Of a stretch of 13,218 nt of DNA, positions 6,649-13,218 are shown in pieces. Position numbers and translations under genes: made by a program. The notes beneath the pieces were generated by a model, which saw only the letters and a list, made by a program, of their open reading frames with translations, was not told the DNA's origin and ran no database searches. This DNA is from an uncultured Oscillospiraceae bacterium (GTDB lineage: Bacteria > Bacillota > Clostridia > Oscillospirales > Acutalibacteraceae), in assembly GCA_900549055.1 (NCBI GenBank), contig URNB01000055.1, positions 1-13,218 on the forward strand, given 5' to 3'. Each line of letters opens with the position of its first letter. Position 1 is the first letter of the stretch.

Positions 6649-8031
6649 ATGGAGAGAGAATCTTTTAAATCGCGGCTCGGCTTTCTGCTGGTGAGCGCCG
6701 GCTGTGCAATAGGCATAGGCAATGTTTGGCGTTTCCCGTTTATTGTGGGGCAAAACGGCGGCGGAATTTTTGTTCTTATTTATCTTTTAATGCTGGTAAT
6801 AATGGGTCTTCCGGTTTTAACAATGGAGCTGGCTGTGGGCAGAGCAAGCCGCAAGAGCGCGGTGTTGGCTTACAAGGCGCTTGAAAAGCCCGGACACAAG
6901 TGGCACATTCACGGTTGGTTTGCAATAATAGGCTGCTATGTGCTTATGATGTACTACACCACGGTTTCGGGCTGGATGCTGAACTATTTCTTTAAGTTTT
7001 TAACCGGCACCTTCCACTCGGGCAGCACGCCCGAAGCGGTATTAAGCTCTAGATATGAGGACGCGGGCAAGGTTTTCACCGATATGCTGGCAAGCCCCGG
7101 CGAAATGAGCTTTTGGATGGCTGTAACGGTTATTGCCGGAATACTTATTTGCAGCATAGGCGTGCAAAAGGGGCTTGAAAGAGTAAGCAAGGTTATGATG
7201 AGCGCGCTTTTCGTGCTTATTCTCATTTTGGCAATACATAGCTTTACCCTCTCGGGCGCGGGCGAAGGACTTAAATTTTACCTTGTGCCGAACATAGAAA
7301 ACATTAAATCGGTAGGGCTGGGCAATGTTATAGCCGCGGCTATGAATCAATCATTCTTTACTTTAAGCCTTGGAATTGCGGCAATGGAGATTTTCGGCAG
7401 CTATATGGGCAAGGAGCACTCGCTGATGGGCGAGGGCGCGCGCATTTGCGGGCTTGATACCTTTGTGGCGATTTCCGCGGGACTTATAATCTTCCCTGCC
7501 TGCTTCAGCTACGGGATTGAAGTAAATCAGGGACCCGGGCTTATTTTTGTTACACTGCCTAATGTATTTGTGAACATGTCCGGCGGCAGAATCTGGGGCT
7601 CGCTTTTCTTCCTGTTTATGACATTCGCTTCGTTCTCAACCGTTATAGCGGTGTTTGAAAATATAATGTCCTCCTGTATGGATACGCTCGGCTGGAGCAG
7701 AAAAAAAGCCGCTCTGATAAACGGCATTGTAATTCTTACAGCAAGTATTCCCTGCGTTCTGGGCTATAATTTATGGAGCAACGTTCACCTTATAGGCGGC
7801 AGAGATATTCTTGATACCGAGGATTTTATTGTAAGCAATATTCTGCTGCCCTTGGGGTCGCTTATTTACCTGCTCTTCTGCGTTACAAAATTCGGCTGGG
7901 GCTTTGATAATTACAGAAAAGAAGCAAATACCGGCAAGGGCTTAAAGGTTGCAAAATGGATGAAATGGTATTTCCTTATCGTCCTGCCGATACTTATACT
8001 CGCAATATTTATAATCGGAATTATCGGATGA
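6649..8031 (+). CDS. Sodium-dependent NSS-family transporter
   Basis: Integral membrane symporter of the neurotransmitter:sodium symporter (SNF) family, which imports amino acids or similar small amines with sodium. The 460 residues form about 11-12 membrane helices. Seen: helix 1 with the GNVWRFP signature (24-30) followed by GQNGGG; the helix 6 unwound region FFTLSLGIAAMEI (236-248); and helix 8 FASFSTVIAVFE (326-337), whose small hydroxyl residues help form a sodium site. Bacterial relatives include LeuT, MhsT and TnaT; the substrate cannot be told from the sequence. ATG 6649 is chosen because AAGGGG lies seven bases upstream; an ATG at 6645 is in another frame. It is monocistronic, transcribed away from the hdr operon and toward ispE, with terminator hairpins after the stop. 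Confidence 0.93.
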   Translation: MERESFKSRLGFLLVSAGCAIGIGNVWRFPFIVGQNGGGIFVLIYLLMLVIMGLPVLTMELAVGRASRKSAVLAYKALEKPGHKWHIHGWFAIIGCYVLMMYYTTVSGWMLNYFFKFLTGTFHSGSTPEAVLSSRYEDAGKVFTDMLASPGEMSFWMAVTVIAGILICSIGVQKGLERVSKVMMSALFVLILILAIHSFTLSGAGEGLKFYLVPNIENIKSVGLGNVIAAAMNQSFFTLSLGIAAMEIFGSYMGKEHSLMGEGARICGLDTFVAISAGLIIFPACFSYGIEVNQGPGLIFVTLPNVFVNMSGGRIWGSLFFLFMTFASFSTVIAVFENIMSSCMDTLGWSRKKAALINGIVILTASIPCVLGYNLWSNVHLIGGRDILDTEDFIVSNILLPLGSLIYLLFCVTKFGWGFDNYRKEANTGKGLKVAKWMKWYFLIVLPILILAIFIIGIIG

Positions 8032-8051
8032 TATATTGACTTGATATGTCT

Positions 8052-8072
8052 ATTAATCTTTTGATTAATTTT
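8052..8072 (+). terminator. Weak AT-rich hairpin after the transporter stop
   Basis: ATTAATC (8052-8058), loop TTTT, GATTAAT (8063-8069), then a short T run. The stem has only one G-C pair, so it is unlikely to terminate well alone; the stronger hairpin at 8111 lies close behind. Confidence 0.3.
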
Positions 8073-8110
8073 ACCCTGCAACAACCCCTCCGTCATAGCT
8101 CCGCATGACA

Positions 8111-8140
8111 CCTCCCCTTGCACAGGGGAGGCATTTTTTT
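8111..8140 (+). terminator. Intrinsic terminator for the transporter gene
   Basis: Perfect 7-bp stem CCTCCCC (8111-8117) / GGGGAGG (8125-8131), loop TTGCACA, followed by seven T residues at 8134-8140. It is supplied by the left half of the inverted-repeat element. Confidence 0.85.
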
Positions 8141-8172
8141 ACAAAACAAAGGCTCCCTTGTGTAAAGGGAGC
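8138..8172 (-). terminator. Intrinsic terminator for the VanZ-ispE operon
   Basis: On the minus strand, GCTCCCTT (8172-8165) pairs with AAGGGAGC (8159-8152) around a five-base loop, followed by a T-rich CTTTGTTTTGT tract. It is supplied by the right half of the repeat element, 143 bases beyond the ispE stop. The 8203-8314 stretch between them shows no gene or other clear signal. Confidence 0.65.
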
Positions 8173-8314
8173 TGTCGAGTGAAACGAGACTGAGGGATTG
8201 TTAGTGACTAAAGCTTATCTGCAAATTTTAGTTTTTTAATTGATTTAAGCCGGTAATAACCTCTCAGTAACAACTTCGCAATCCACCGAATCACATGAAA
8301 ATTTTCTCTCATTA

Positions 8315-9157
8315 TTATTTAATAACAAATGAGTTTTCGGAAGGGCGGCACAAATAGACGAAAAAGCCTTCATTCTTAAGATATTCCCTTGCCATCTTTG
8401 CCTTTTCATCATCGGAAAAAAGCGCGAATCTTGCAGGGCCGCTGCCTGAAAGGGATACAGCGTCCGCGCCGCAGGAGTATAAGCGGTCGGGTATATTGCT
8501 GCCCTCCCACAGTACCGAAAAGGAGTTTCCGAGCGCCCGTGTCAGCTCGGAATAGCTGCCGTTTTTAACGGCGGTCACGGTCTTTTCGATATCGGGTCTC
8601 GGGTAATCCGTTTTATCAAGCCTTGCGAACATTTCGGCGGTAGACGGCTTATCTCCCGCAAGTATTATTACAGCCGAGCATTTCGGGATAGCCGGCAGCG
8701 GGGTCAATATCTCCCCTATTCCCCTTGCGCGCTGCGTTCCCCCGTCAATCAAAAACGGAACATCCGCCCCGAGGGATACCGCCATTTCGCAAAGCCTTGC
8801 CTTTGAAAATCCCGTTTCAAAAATTTTATCAAGCCCTGTAAGCACACCTGCGGCGTCCGTGCTGCCGCCTCCGAGTCCGGCAGAAGACGGAATGAACTTT
8901 TTTATTTTTATTTGCACCTGCGGCTTTATCCCCGCCGCACCGAAAAAACAGTGCGCCGCTTTAAAAGCAATATTGTTTTCTCCGTTAAAGCTGTCGCTCT
9001 CAAAAGAGAAAAAGCGGCTTTTTTTTATTGATATCTCATCGCTTATATCCACCGTTTGCATTACCGTATCCAACTCGTGGTAGCTATCATTGCGTTTGCC
9101 GATTACCGAAAGCGCAAGATTAATTTTTGCGTTTGCCGCAAAAAGTATACTGTCCAT
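8315..9157 (-). CDS. ispE: 4-diphosphocytidyl-2-C-methyl-D-erythritol kinase
   Basis: Cytosolic GHMP-family kinase of the MEP (non-mevalonate) isoprenoid pathway; it phosphorylates the 2-hydroxyl of CDP-methylerythritol using ATP. The 280 residues match the family length. Seen: AKINLAL (10-16) with the conserved Lys11 and GKRNDSYHEL just after it; the glycine-rich ATP loop PSSAGLGGGSTDAA (90-103); GADVPF (130-135) with catalytic Asp132; and the C-terminal LSGSGPARFALF motif. All key residues are present. A ribosome binding site (AAAGGA) precedes ATG 9157 at slightly long spacing. It is second in a two-gene operon, 16 bases after the VanZ-like gene, a pairing with no obvious metabolic logic. 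Isoprenoid supply feeds undecaprenyl phosphate for wall synthesis. Confidence 0.96.
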   Translation of the reverse strand: MDSILFAANAKINLALSVIGKRNDSYHELDTVMQTVDISDEISIKKSRFFSFESDSFNGENNIAFKAAHCFFGAAGIKPQVQIKIKKFIPSSAGLGGGSTDAAGVLTGLDKIFETGFSKARLCEMAVSLGADVPFLIDGGTQRARGIGEILTPLPAIPKCSAVIILAGDKPSTAEMFARLDKTDYPRPDIEKTVTAVKNGSYSELTRALGNSFSVLWEGSNIPDRLYSCGADAVSLSGSGPARFALFSDDEKAKMAREYLKNEGFFVYLCRPSENSFVIK

Positions 9158-9173
9158 ATTTTTTCATTCCTTT

Positions 9174-9881
9174 TTATTGCCATACGTCCATTGTGAAGCG
9201 GGTCAAGAAACGGCTCACGGCAGGTATACGGAGAAGCGCGTAAAAAAGCATAGCGCCCGAAACATTTAGGATTACATCGTCGATATCGCTTGAACCTGTC
9301 AAAAGCAAAAGCTGCAGAAGCTCTATCAGCAGCACAGAGGTCAGCGTGACCGCGAGAACGGAATACCACCTGTTTATCCTTTTGAATAGACACACCGTGA
9401 AAAACGGCAGAGGCATAAACGCAGCAAAATTTCCGAAAATGTTCTCAAAAACACTCCAGAACGGAAGTGTACCGTTCTTAAGGGCGTTTATAAACAGCTT
9501 GAGCGTTTCAAAGGGTATTAAATTGGTGCTTTCATTTATATATCTGTAAAATTCCGCAGTGTTCCATTTAAGTACGCCGAAAATATCCCGACCAAGAGCG
9601 TCGTCGATAAGGGTGAAATCCACTATAAGAATTATATAAAATAAAAAAAGCGCGAAAATTCGGTTTCTCATTATTTTGTGCCGAATGCCCGCGTCCTCGG
9701 TTTTAAGCGCAGAAAACCAGGCGGAAAAATAGCCGGTCACAACTGCGGCTGTTCCCGCTGCGATTTTTATTCCGTGCGCAAAGCTTAAAATTCCAAAGGC
9801 GTTGCAAAGCATAACGAAAAGCGCGGCAAAGCATATAAAATAAAGCACCGACGGTATAATTTTCAAAAAGCGTCGGCTCAC
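9174..9881 (-). CDS. VanZ-like family membrane protein
   Basis: The 235-residue product has about six hydrophobic segments (near 9-30, 37-57, 74-93, 150-166, 172-195 and 203-218), and the VanZ-like family pattern: NLIPFETL (120-127), ENIFGNFAAFMPLPF (146-160), IELLQLLL (186-193) and DIDDVILNVSG (199-209). VanZ itself gives low teicoplanin resistance, but most homologues in Clostridia have no proven role and no van genes are present, so resistance should not be inferred. The start is GTG at 9881; a nearby ATG is followed at once by TGA in its own frame, and CGGAGTGA lies seven bases before the GTG. A strong promoter precedes it and ispE follows closely, so it is cotranscribed with an isoprenoid gene. 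Confidence 0.88.
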   Translation of the reverse strand: MSRRFLKIIPSVLYFICFAALFVMLCNAFGILSFAHGIKIAAGTAAVVTGYFSAWFSALKTEDAGIRHKIMRNRIFALFLFYIILIVDFTLIDDALGRDIFGVLKWNTAEFYRYINESTNLIPFETLKLFINALKNGTLPFWSVFENIFGNFAAFMPLPFFTVCLFKRINRWYSVLAVTLTSVLLIELLQLLLLTGSSDIDDVILNVSGAMLFYALLRIPAVSRFLTRFTMDVWQ

Positions 9882-9920
9882 ATTATCACTCCGAAATAAG
9901 TCAATTTAGGTACATCACTT

Positions 9921-9949
9921 ATTTTACAGTTATATACTCTCTGTGTCAA
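9921..9949 (-). promoter_or_regulatory. Sigma-A promoter of the VanZ-ispE operon
   Basis: Minus-strand TTGACA (9949-9944), 17-base spacer, TAAAAT (9926-9921). The start point would lie near 9914, about 33 bases upstream of the GTG start. The -35 lies just past the stop of the deacetylase gene, which shows no terminator of its own. Confidence 0.82.
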
Positions 9950-9951
9950 GT

Positions 9952-10866
9952 CTAATTATTCAAATTTCTGTGATGATAGCCGTAGGTATCCGATTTAAGC
10001 GGTTCTATGGAATAGCCCATACGCAGCATTCCCTCTATAATTTCGGGCAGCGCCTGCACGGTTGACGCCTTATCCGCCGAATCGTGCATTAAAACACATG
10101 CGGAATTTTTATCTGCGGCGCTTGTCAGCACCCTGTTCCTGATATAGGTGTAGCTCGGTGTCGGATTTTCCGCGTCGCCCGAGCTTATGTTCCAGTCAAA
10201 ATACGAATACCCCCTGCCGCCCACGGTTTTAACAAGCCTTGTCATAATGCCGCGGCAGTAATTGCGGCTGACGGTATTGCTGCTGCCACCCGGAAAACGC
10301 AGAAGCGTGGGTCTTACACCTATCAGCTCATATATTTTGTCGGAAAGCTCGGTTATATCCCTGTAAAACATTTCTTCGCCCGAATATATGACCGAATAAT
10401 CATGCGACGCCGTGTGCAGACCTATCGTATGCCCCGCCTCGTATATTTTTTTAACATACTCTATATTCCCGCTTTCGATTACGAAAAAGGTCGCCTTGAC
10501 GCGGTATTTACCGAGTATATCGAGAATTTCAAGCGTTTTATCCGATGGGCCGTCATCAAATGTAAGGTAGCAAACGCGCCTTCCGTCGGGCTGGCGCGCC
10601 TGCGGAGTTGTCCCGCCGGACGGTTCTTTCCATATATCCCCCGTTTCCGCGGCGGTCTCTCTTTCGCGGCATATTTCACCGAAGCCGGACAGCACCGCAC
10701 TTATCGCAGTCCTTTGCGCTTCAAGCTCGGTCTTCACCGAGTCAAGCTCTGCGGCTTTGCTCTCGGCTCTCTTCTCGTTCTGCTTTAGCGTAACCGTCAA
10801 AACCAAAAGCACCAAGGCGCATAAAAGCGATACGACCGCTTTAAACAGAGTTTCAGCACTAAACAA
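9952..10866 (-). CDS. Membrane-anchored polysaccharide deacetylase (CE4/NodB family)
   Basis: Metal-dependent deacetylase of carbohydrate esterase family 4, probably acting outside the cell on peptidoglycan or another N-acetylated wall polymer. The 304-residue product has one membrane anchor (about 8-27), a charged, coiled-coil-like stretch (30-60), a linker, then the NodB domain from about 97. All five motifs are visible: TFDDGPS (102-108; Asp104 base, Asp105 metal), HTASH (151-155; metal His pair), RFPGGSSN (190-197), DWNISSGD (224-231) and VLMHDS (258-263). The only workable start is TTG 10866; no ATG occurs in frame before residue 167. A modest AAAGGG lies 10 bases upstream, but it sits in the arm of the terminator following the lipoprotein gene, so expression may need readthrough. 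It lies 66 bases downstream of the lipoprotein stop. Confidence 0.92.
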   Translation of the reverse strand: MFSAETLFKAVVSLLCALVLLVLTVTLKQNEKRAESKAAELDSVKTELEAQRTAISAVLSGFGEICRERETAAETGDIWKEPSGGTTPQARQPDGRRVCYLTFDDGPSDKTLEILDILGKYRVKATFFVIESGNIEYVKKIYEAGHTIGLHTASHDYSVIYSGEEMFYRDITELSDKIYELIGVRPTLLRFPGGSSNTVSRNYCRGIMTRLVKTVGGRGYSYFDWNISSGDAENPTPSYTYIRNRVLTSAADKNSACVLMHDSADKASTVQALPEIIEGMLRMGYSIEPLKSDTYGYHHRNLNN

Positions 10867-10911
10867 AAAACATCAGCCCTTTCTCTACAATATAGTAGAA
10901 AAGAGCCGATG
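10864..10911 (-). terminator. Intrinsic terminator after the lipoprotein gene, overlapping the deacetylase start
   Basis: On the minus strand a 17-bp stem forms between 10911-10895 and 10888-10871 (two G-U wobbles, one bulged base, loop TATATT), immediately followed by six T residues (10870-10865). The last two T residues are the first two bases of the deacetylase TTG start, and the putative AAAGGG ribosome binding site lies inside the 3' arm. The wobbles pair only on the minus strand, supporting this orientation. Confidence 0.8.
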
Positions 10912-10932
10912 TTATTACTTGAGCCGTACTGC

Positions 10933-11754
10933 CTATTCGGCGAGATCGGATATAAATTGGGATATCTCCGCCTTGCCGTCGGTCATCGTTATTTTTAAGG
11001 ATATATACTTAAAATCGGAGCTTAAAATTTTCGACTTATATTCCTCGTCCTTCATAAGAGTCTCAAACGCTTCGCTGACTGACGCATGTCCGTCCGATTT
11101 GCTTGCATATTTATGCTCTGTGTTGAGCTTCGCGGCTTCCGCTTCGTATTTTTCGGTATCGTTCTCCGCAAGATATTTAACAATATTTGCAAGGGTTCCC
11201 TCGGTTACAAGCTGAAGCTCCGCCGCTCCGTTTTCCGTTCTCGCGGTATTTATAAGCTTTAAAAGCTCCTGCTCCAGCTCTTCGGCAGTGGCAGCCGCTT
11301 CCTTTTCAAGCACCCTGCTTTCCTTTTTGCCGCAAACCGAACAAACACGCTCTTCCATGCCCTCGGTGCTTGCGGTCGGCATAACGGTGACCAGCCAGTC
11401 ATTCCATTTGTGACCGGTTTTTTCCTTATCCTTTTGAGTATACCAGCGGCCGCAGCTGCATTTGAACAGCTTATAGCCGTCCTCGGTGCAGGTCGGCGGA
11501 ACCACCGTAATCTTATACGCGTGCAAATGCGGCTGACTGCTTGCATCATTATGCGGCTTGCTGCTTACGGACGATGTATCGCTCGCGGGCGGCGAATCCG
11601 AATTGATCGGAGTTTCATCGGAGCTGACCGAAGGCTTGCTGCTCACCGTTCCGGAAGAAGCCGATGAAGTATTTGCCTTGTCCTTACAGCCCGTAAAAAA
11701 CAAAACCGATATAATCACCAAAGCGGTTACCGCGGAAATTTTTTTGGGAATCAT
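10933..11754 (-). CDS. Lipoprotein with two CxxCG-type repeats and a degenerate CAP-like C-terminus
   Basis: Secreted, lipid-anchored protein of unknown function, 273 residues. Seen: Lys-containing start, hydrophobic core 8-20 and lipobox FTGC with Cys23; a Ser/Pro-rich spacer (28-76); two related repeats, HLHAYKITVVPPTCTEDGY with CSCG at 99-102, and GHKWNDWLVTVMPTASTEG with CSVCG at 138-142, a pattern common in clostridial surface proteins; then 158-273, beginning LLKLINTARTENG and ending FETLMKDEEYKSKIL with a short beta-like tail, which resembles the SCP/CAP (PR-1) fold. The His and Glu residues usually lining the CAP cavity are not evident, so this domain is probably non-catalytic or strongly diverged. 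A GGAGGA ribosome binding site sits seven bases before ATG 11754, and a perfect promoter is upstream. With the deacetylase it suggests an envelope-directed pair. Confidence 0.8.
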   Translation of the reverse strand: MIPKKISAVTALVIISVLFFTGCKDKANTSSASSGTVSSKPSVSSDETPINSDSPPASDTSSVSSKPHNDASSQPHLHAYKITVVPPTCTEDGYKLFKCSCGRWYTQKDKEKTGHKWNDWLVTVMPTASTEGMEERVCSVCGKKESRVLEKEAAATAEELEQELLKLINTARTENGAAELQLVTEGTLANIVKYLAENDTEKYEAEAAKLNTEHKYASKSDGHASVSEAFETLMKDEEYKSKILSSDFKYISLKITMTDGKAEISQFISDLAE

Positions 11755-11815
11755 TCTTTTTCCTCCGAAAACTAATTCGTAGATATAGAATTAATTAAAA
11801 TCAAATTACAAGGCT

Positions 11816-11844
11816 ATTATATTATAAAACCGTCGTTTTGTCAA
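11816..11844 (-). promoter_or_regulatory. Perfect consensus sigma-A promoter of the lipoprotein gene
   Basis: Minus-strand TTGACA (11844-11839), 17-base spacer, TATAAT (11821-11816). The predicted start near 11809 leaves a leader of about 55 bases, AT-rich and without an evident structure. Confidence 0.9.
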
Positions 11845-11854
11845 TGGCGGTTTT
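11826..11854 (-). terminator. Probable mnmE terminator overlapping the lipoprotein promoter
   Basis: AAAACCGCC (11854-11846) can pair with GACGGTTTT (11834-11826) around an 11-base loop, with one internal C-A mismatch, ending in TTTT then ATAATAT. The stem starts 26 bases after the mnmE stop. The TTGACA of the next promoter spans the loop. It is moderate in strength and lacks a long T run. Confidence 0.45.
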
Positions 11855-11880
11855 ATGCCGTGTGCCGACGATTCAAAGAA

Positions 11881-13218
11881 TTATTTACCTACGCAGAATT
11901 TTCTGAAAATTTCATCGGACACCTCGTTTGTGACCCGCCTGCCCGTAAGCTCCAGCAAAGCCGCAAGCGCGTCGTCCACGCAAACGCCCACGGCATCCAC
12001 CGTGTTGCCGTCGTTCAGCGCCGATATCGCCTCATTTATGCCGTCAAGCGCGCGTTCGGCGCAGGCGCGCTGCCGTTCGTTTATCAGCACGGCAGATTCG
12101 GGGTCAAGCCCCGCAGTTCCCGCAATATCGGCAATGGTGCTGCAGAGCGCTTCATATCCCCCGCCGTTTACAGCCGAGGTCACAACTGTTCTGAAGCCCG
12201 TAAACGCCGATATATCCGCATTACTTCCCATATCGGATTTATTAAGTATTACAACGGTATTTTTATGCTTTACAAGCTCCAAAAGCTGTTTATCGTCATT
12301 ATCAAGCGGTTTTGTTATGTCAAATACCGCAAGCACAAGGTCGGCAAGCTCTATTCTTCTTTTCGCAAGCTCTACGCCTATGCTTTCAACGCGGTCGTCG
12401 GTGTCCCTTATTCCCGCCGTATCGGCAAGGCGCAGCATAATATCCCCCACGGTTACCGTGTCCTCTATAACATCGCGCGTGGTGCCGGCAACCTCGGTTA
12501 CGATTGAGCGTTCCGCACCGCTTAACATATTCATAAGTGTTGATTTTCCCACATTCGGCTTGCCCACTATTACCGTTTCAATTCCCTCGCGCAAAACTCT
12601 GCCCGCATTGTAGGTTGAAAGCATTTGCTCGGTCTCATCGGCGCAGGCCTTAAGCAAAGACAAAAAGCTTTCTCGGTCAAGTCCCTCTATTTCCTCATCG
12701 GGGTAATCGGAGTAAACGGCTATCGCCGCGTCGGCAGATGTAAGCCTTGAAATTATATCGTCGATCTTTTCGCTTATCTTCCCCAAATGCGCCGCTCGTG
12801 AAAGCCGCAGCTGCGACTCATTTTTAGCCGAGATAAGCCCCATAATGCTTTCAGCCCTTGCAAGGTCTGTTTTTCCGTTTAAAAACGCGCGCTTTGTAAA
12901 CTCGCCCGGCTCTGCGGGAAACGCTCCTTTTTTATATAAAAGCCGCAGCGTATCGCGCAGAATAAGCGCGCCGCCGTGTACGGATATTTCCACCACATCC
13001 TCGCCGGTGTAGCTTTTCGGCGCTTTGAAAACAAGCGCCACCGCATCATCTAAAACGGTTTCGCCGTCTCTTATTTCGCCGTAAGCGGCGGTATAGCCCT
13101 TTAAAGCGGAAAGAGGCTTGTCCGATACTGCGAAAAAAACACTGTCGGCAATTTCTATCGCCTTTTCTCCCGATATTCTTATAACCCCCACCGAGCCCTC
13201 TCCCGGGGGTGTGGCAAC
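11881..13218 (-). CDS. mnmE: tRNA modification GTPase MnmE (5' end cut by window)
   Basis: MnmE, with MnmG, installs carboxymethylaminomethyl/aminomethyl groups on the wobble uridine (U34) of certain tRNAs, using methylene-THF, GTP and FAD. The frame is open to the right edge, where it reads VATPPGEGSVGVIRISG, the usual conserved N-terminus, so only about 6-8 residues are missing; a GTG start at 13191 would wrongly cut this segment. About 445 residues are visible, close to full length. Seen, counting from the edge: the N-terminal folate-binding domain; helical domain; G1 GKPNVGKST (219-227), G2 TTRDVIED (246-253), G3 DTAG (266-269), G4 NKSD (326-329); and the C-terminal CVGK, the position of the conserved catalytic-site Cys (usually CIGK). 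All motifs are intact. Confidence 0.96.
   Translation of the reverse strand, partial: VATPPGEGSVGVIRISGEKAIEIADSVFFAVSDKPLSALKGYTAAYGEIRDGETVLDDAVALVFKAPKSYTGEDVVEISVHGGALILRDTLRLLYKKGAFPAEPGEFTKRAFLNGKTDLARAESIMGLISAKNESQLRLSRAAHLGKISEKIDDIISRLTSADAAIAVYSDYPDEEIEGLDRESFLSLLKACADETEQMLSTYNAGRVLREGIETVIVGKPNVGKSTLMNMLSGAERSIVTEVAGTTRDVIEDTVTVGDIMLRLADTAGIRDTDDRVESIGVELAKRRIELADLVLAVFDITKPLDNDDKQLLELVKHKNTVVILNKSDMGSNADISAFTGFRTVVTSAVNGGGYEALCSTIADIAGTAGLDPESAVLINERQRACAERALDGINEAISALNDGNTVDAVGVCVDDALAALLELTGRRVTNEVSDEIFRKFCVGK

Larger units (their letters stand above)
8080..8202. repeat. MITE-like inverted-repeat element between convergent genes
   Basis: The ends are imperfect inverted repeats matching at 13 of 15 positions: AACAACCCCTCCGTC (8080-8094) and GACTGAGGGATTGTT (8188-8202). 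Each half carries the same plan from the outside in: terminal repeat, a small GTC...GAC hairpin, then a strong GC-rich hairpin (CCTCCCC/GGGGAGG and GCTCCCTT/AAGGGAGC), with an A/T-rich centre at 8132-8150. It looks like two related units of about 55 bases head to head. It has no coding capacity and no clear target duplication. From memory, closely similar GGGAGC...GACTGAGGGATTGT units recur between genes in gut Ruminococcaceae genomes; that is recognition, not a search result. Confidence 0.75.

Noticed and set aside
8032..8314. CRISPR array, tRNA or riboswitch in the widest intergenic gap
   Set aside because: The repeat is a single inverted pair without regular spacers, no tRNA cloverleaf is visible, and the hairpins are explained as terminators.
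9174..9881. Glycopeptide resistance locus
   Set aside because: Only a VanZ-like membrane protein is present, with no vanH, vanA, vanX or vanRS genes; this family is common outside resistance clusters.
10757..11215. Plus-strand open frame spanning the deacetylase start and lipoprotein end
   Set aside because: It crosses a terminator and lies antisense to two recognisable genes; no promoter or motif supports it.
11855..12613. Long Ser/Thr-rich plus-strand open frame opposite mnmE (and another at 11860-12507)
   Set aside because: They are antisense shadows of a gene whose protein motifs are intact, with low-complexity composition, no ribosome binding site and no family motif.

Overview
The window looks like a chromosomal segment of an anaerobic Clostridia-type member of the Bacillota, plausibly a gut Oscillospirales/Ruminococcaceae relative. 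Supporting signs are an HdrABC-MvhD electron-transfer cluster in a genome with no other methanogen feature, near-consensus sigma-A promoters, purine-rich AAGGAGG-like ribosome binding sites, a VanZ-like protein, a CxxCG-repeat lipoprotein, and an intergenic repeat of a kind I associate with gut Firmicutes. This placement is an inference from gene content and has not been tested by any search.

Layout. (1) 1-6419, all on the minus strand, is one probable operon read right to left: an LDH-fold dehydrogenase with a malate-type specificity residue, class II fumarase (fumC), hdrB, hdrC, hdrA, mvhD, and the start of an FrhB/FdhB-like flavoprotein gene. The genes overlap or lie 14-19 bases apart and share one visible promoter at 6452-6481, with a 19-bp palindrome over its -35. 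(2) 6649-8031, plus strand, is a neurotransmitter:sodium symporter (NSS) family transporter behind a perfect consensus promoter. (3) 8080-8202 is an inverted-repeat element between two convergent transcription units; it offers a terminator hairpin to each. (4) 8315-9881, minus strand, is ispE preceded by a VanZ-like membrane protein, with its own promoter. (5) 9952-11754, minus strand, is a membrane-anchored polysaccharide deacetylase and a lipoprotein with a degenerate CAP-like domain. (6) 11881-13218, minus strand, is mnmE, cut by the window edge at its 5' end.

How the genes may work together. Malate dehydrogenase and fumarase interconvert oxaloacetate, malate and fumarate. HdrABC-MvhD is the core of flavin-based electron bifurcation complexes, and FrhB-like flavoproteins often feed them. 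Their joint operon suggests that C4-dicarboxylate (reductive TCA branch) metabolism is co-regulated with, and perhaps electronically coupled to, a Hdr-type bifurcating complex. The terminal acceptor is not visible here.

Warning about the left end. The last open frame (1-447) starts as an FrhB-like protein and, after about 44 residues, continues as the FAD-binding subunit of a xanthine dehydrogenase-type enzyme. The base composition and codon use also change inside mvhD near 660-690. The left ~0.7 kb is therefore best treated as a probable chimeric join (assembly or recombination) until reads are checked.
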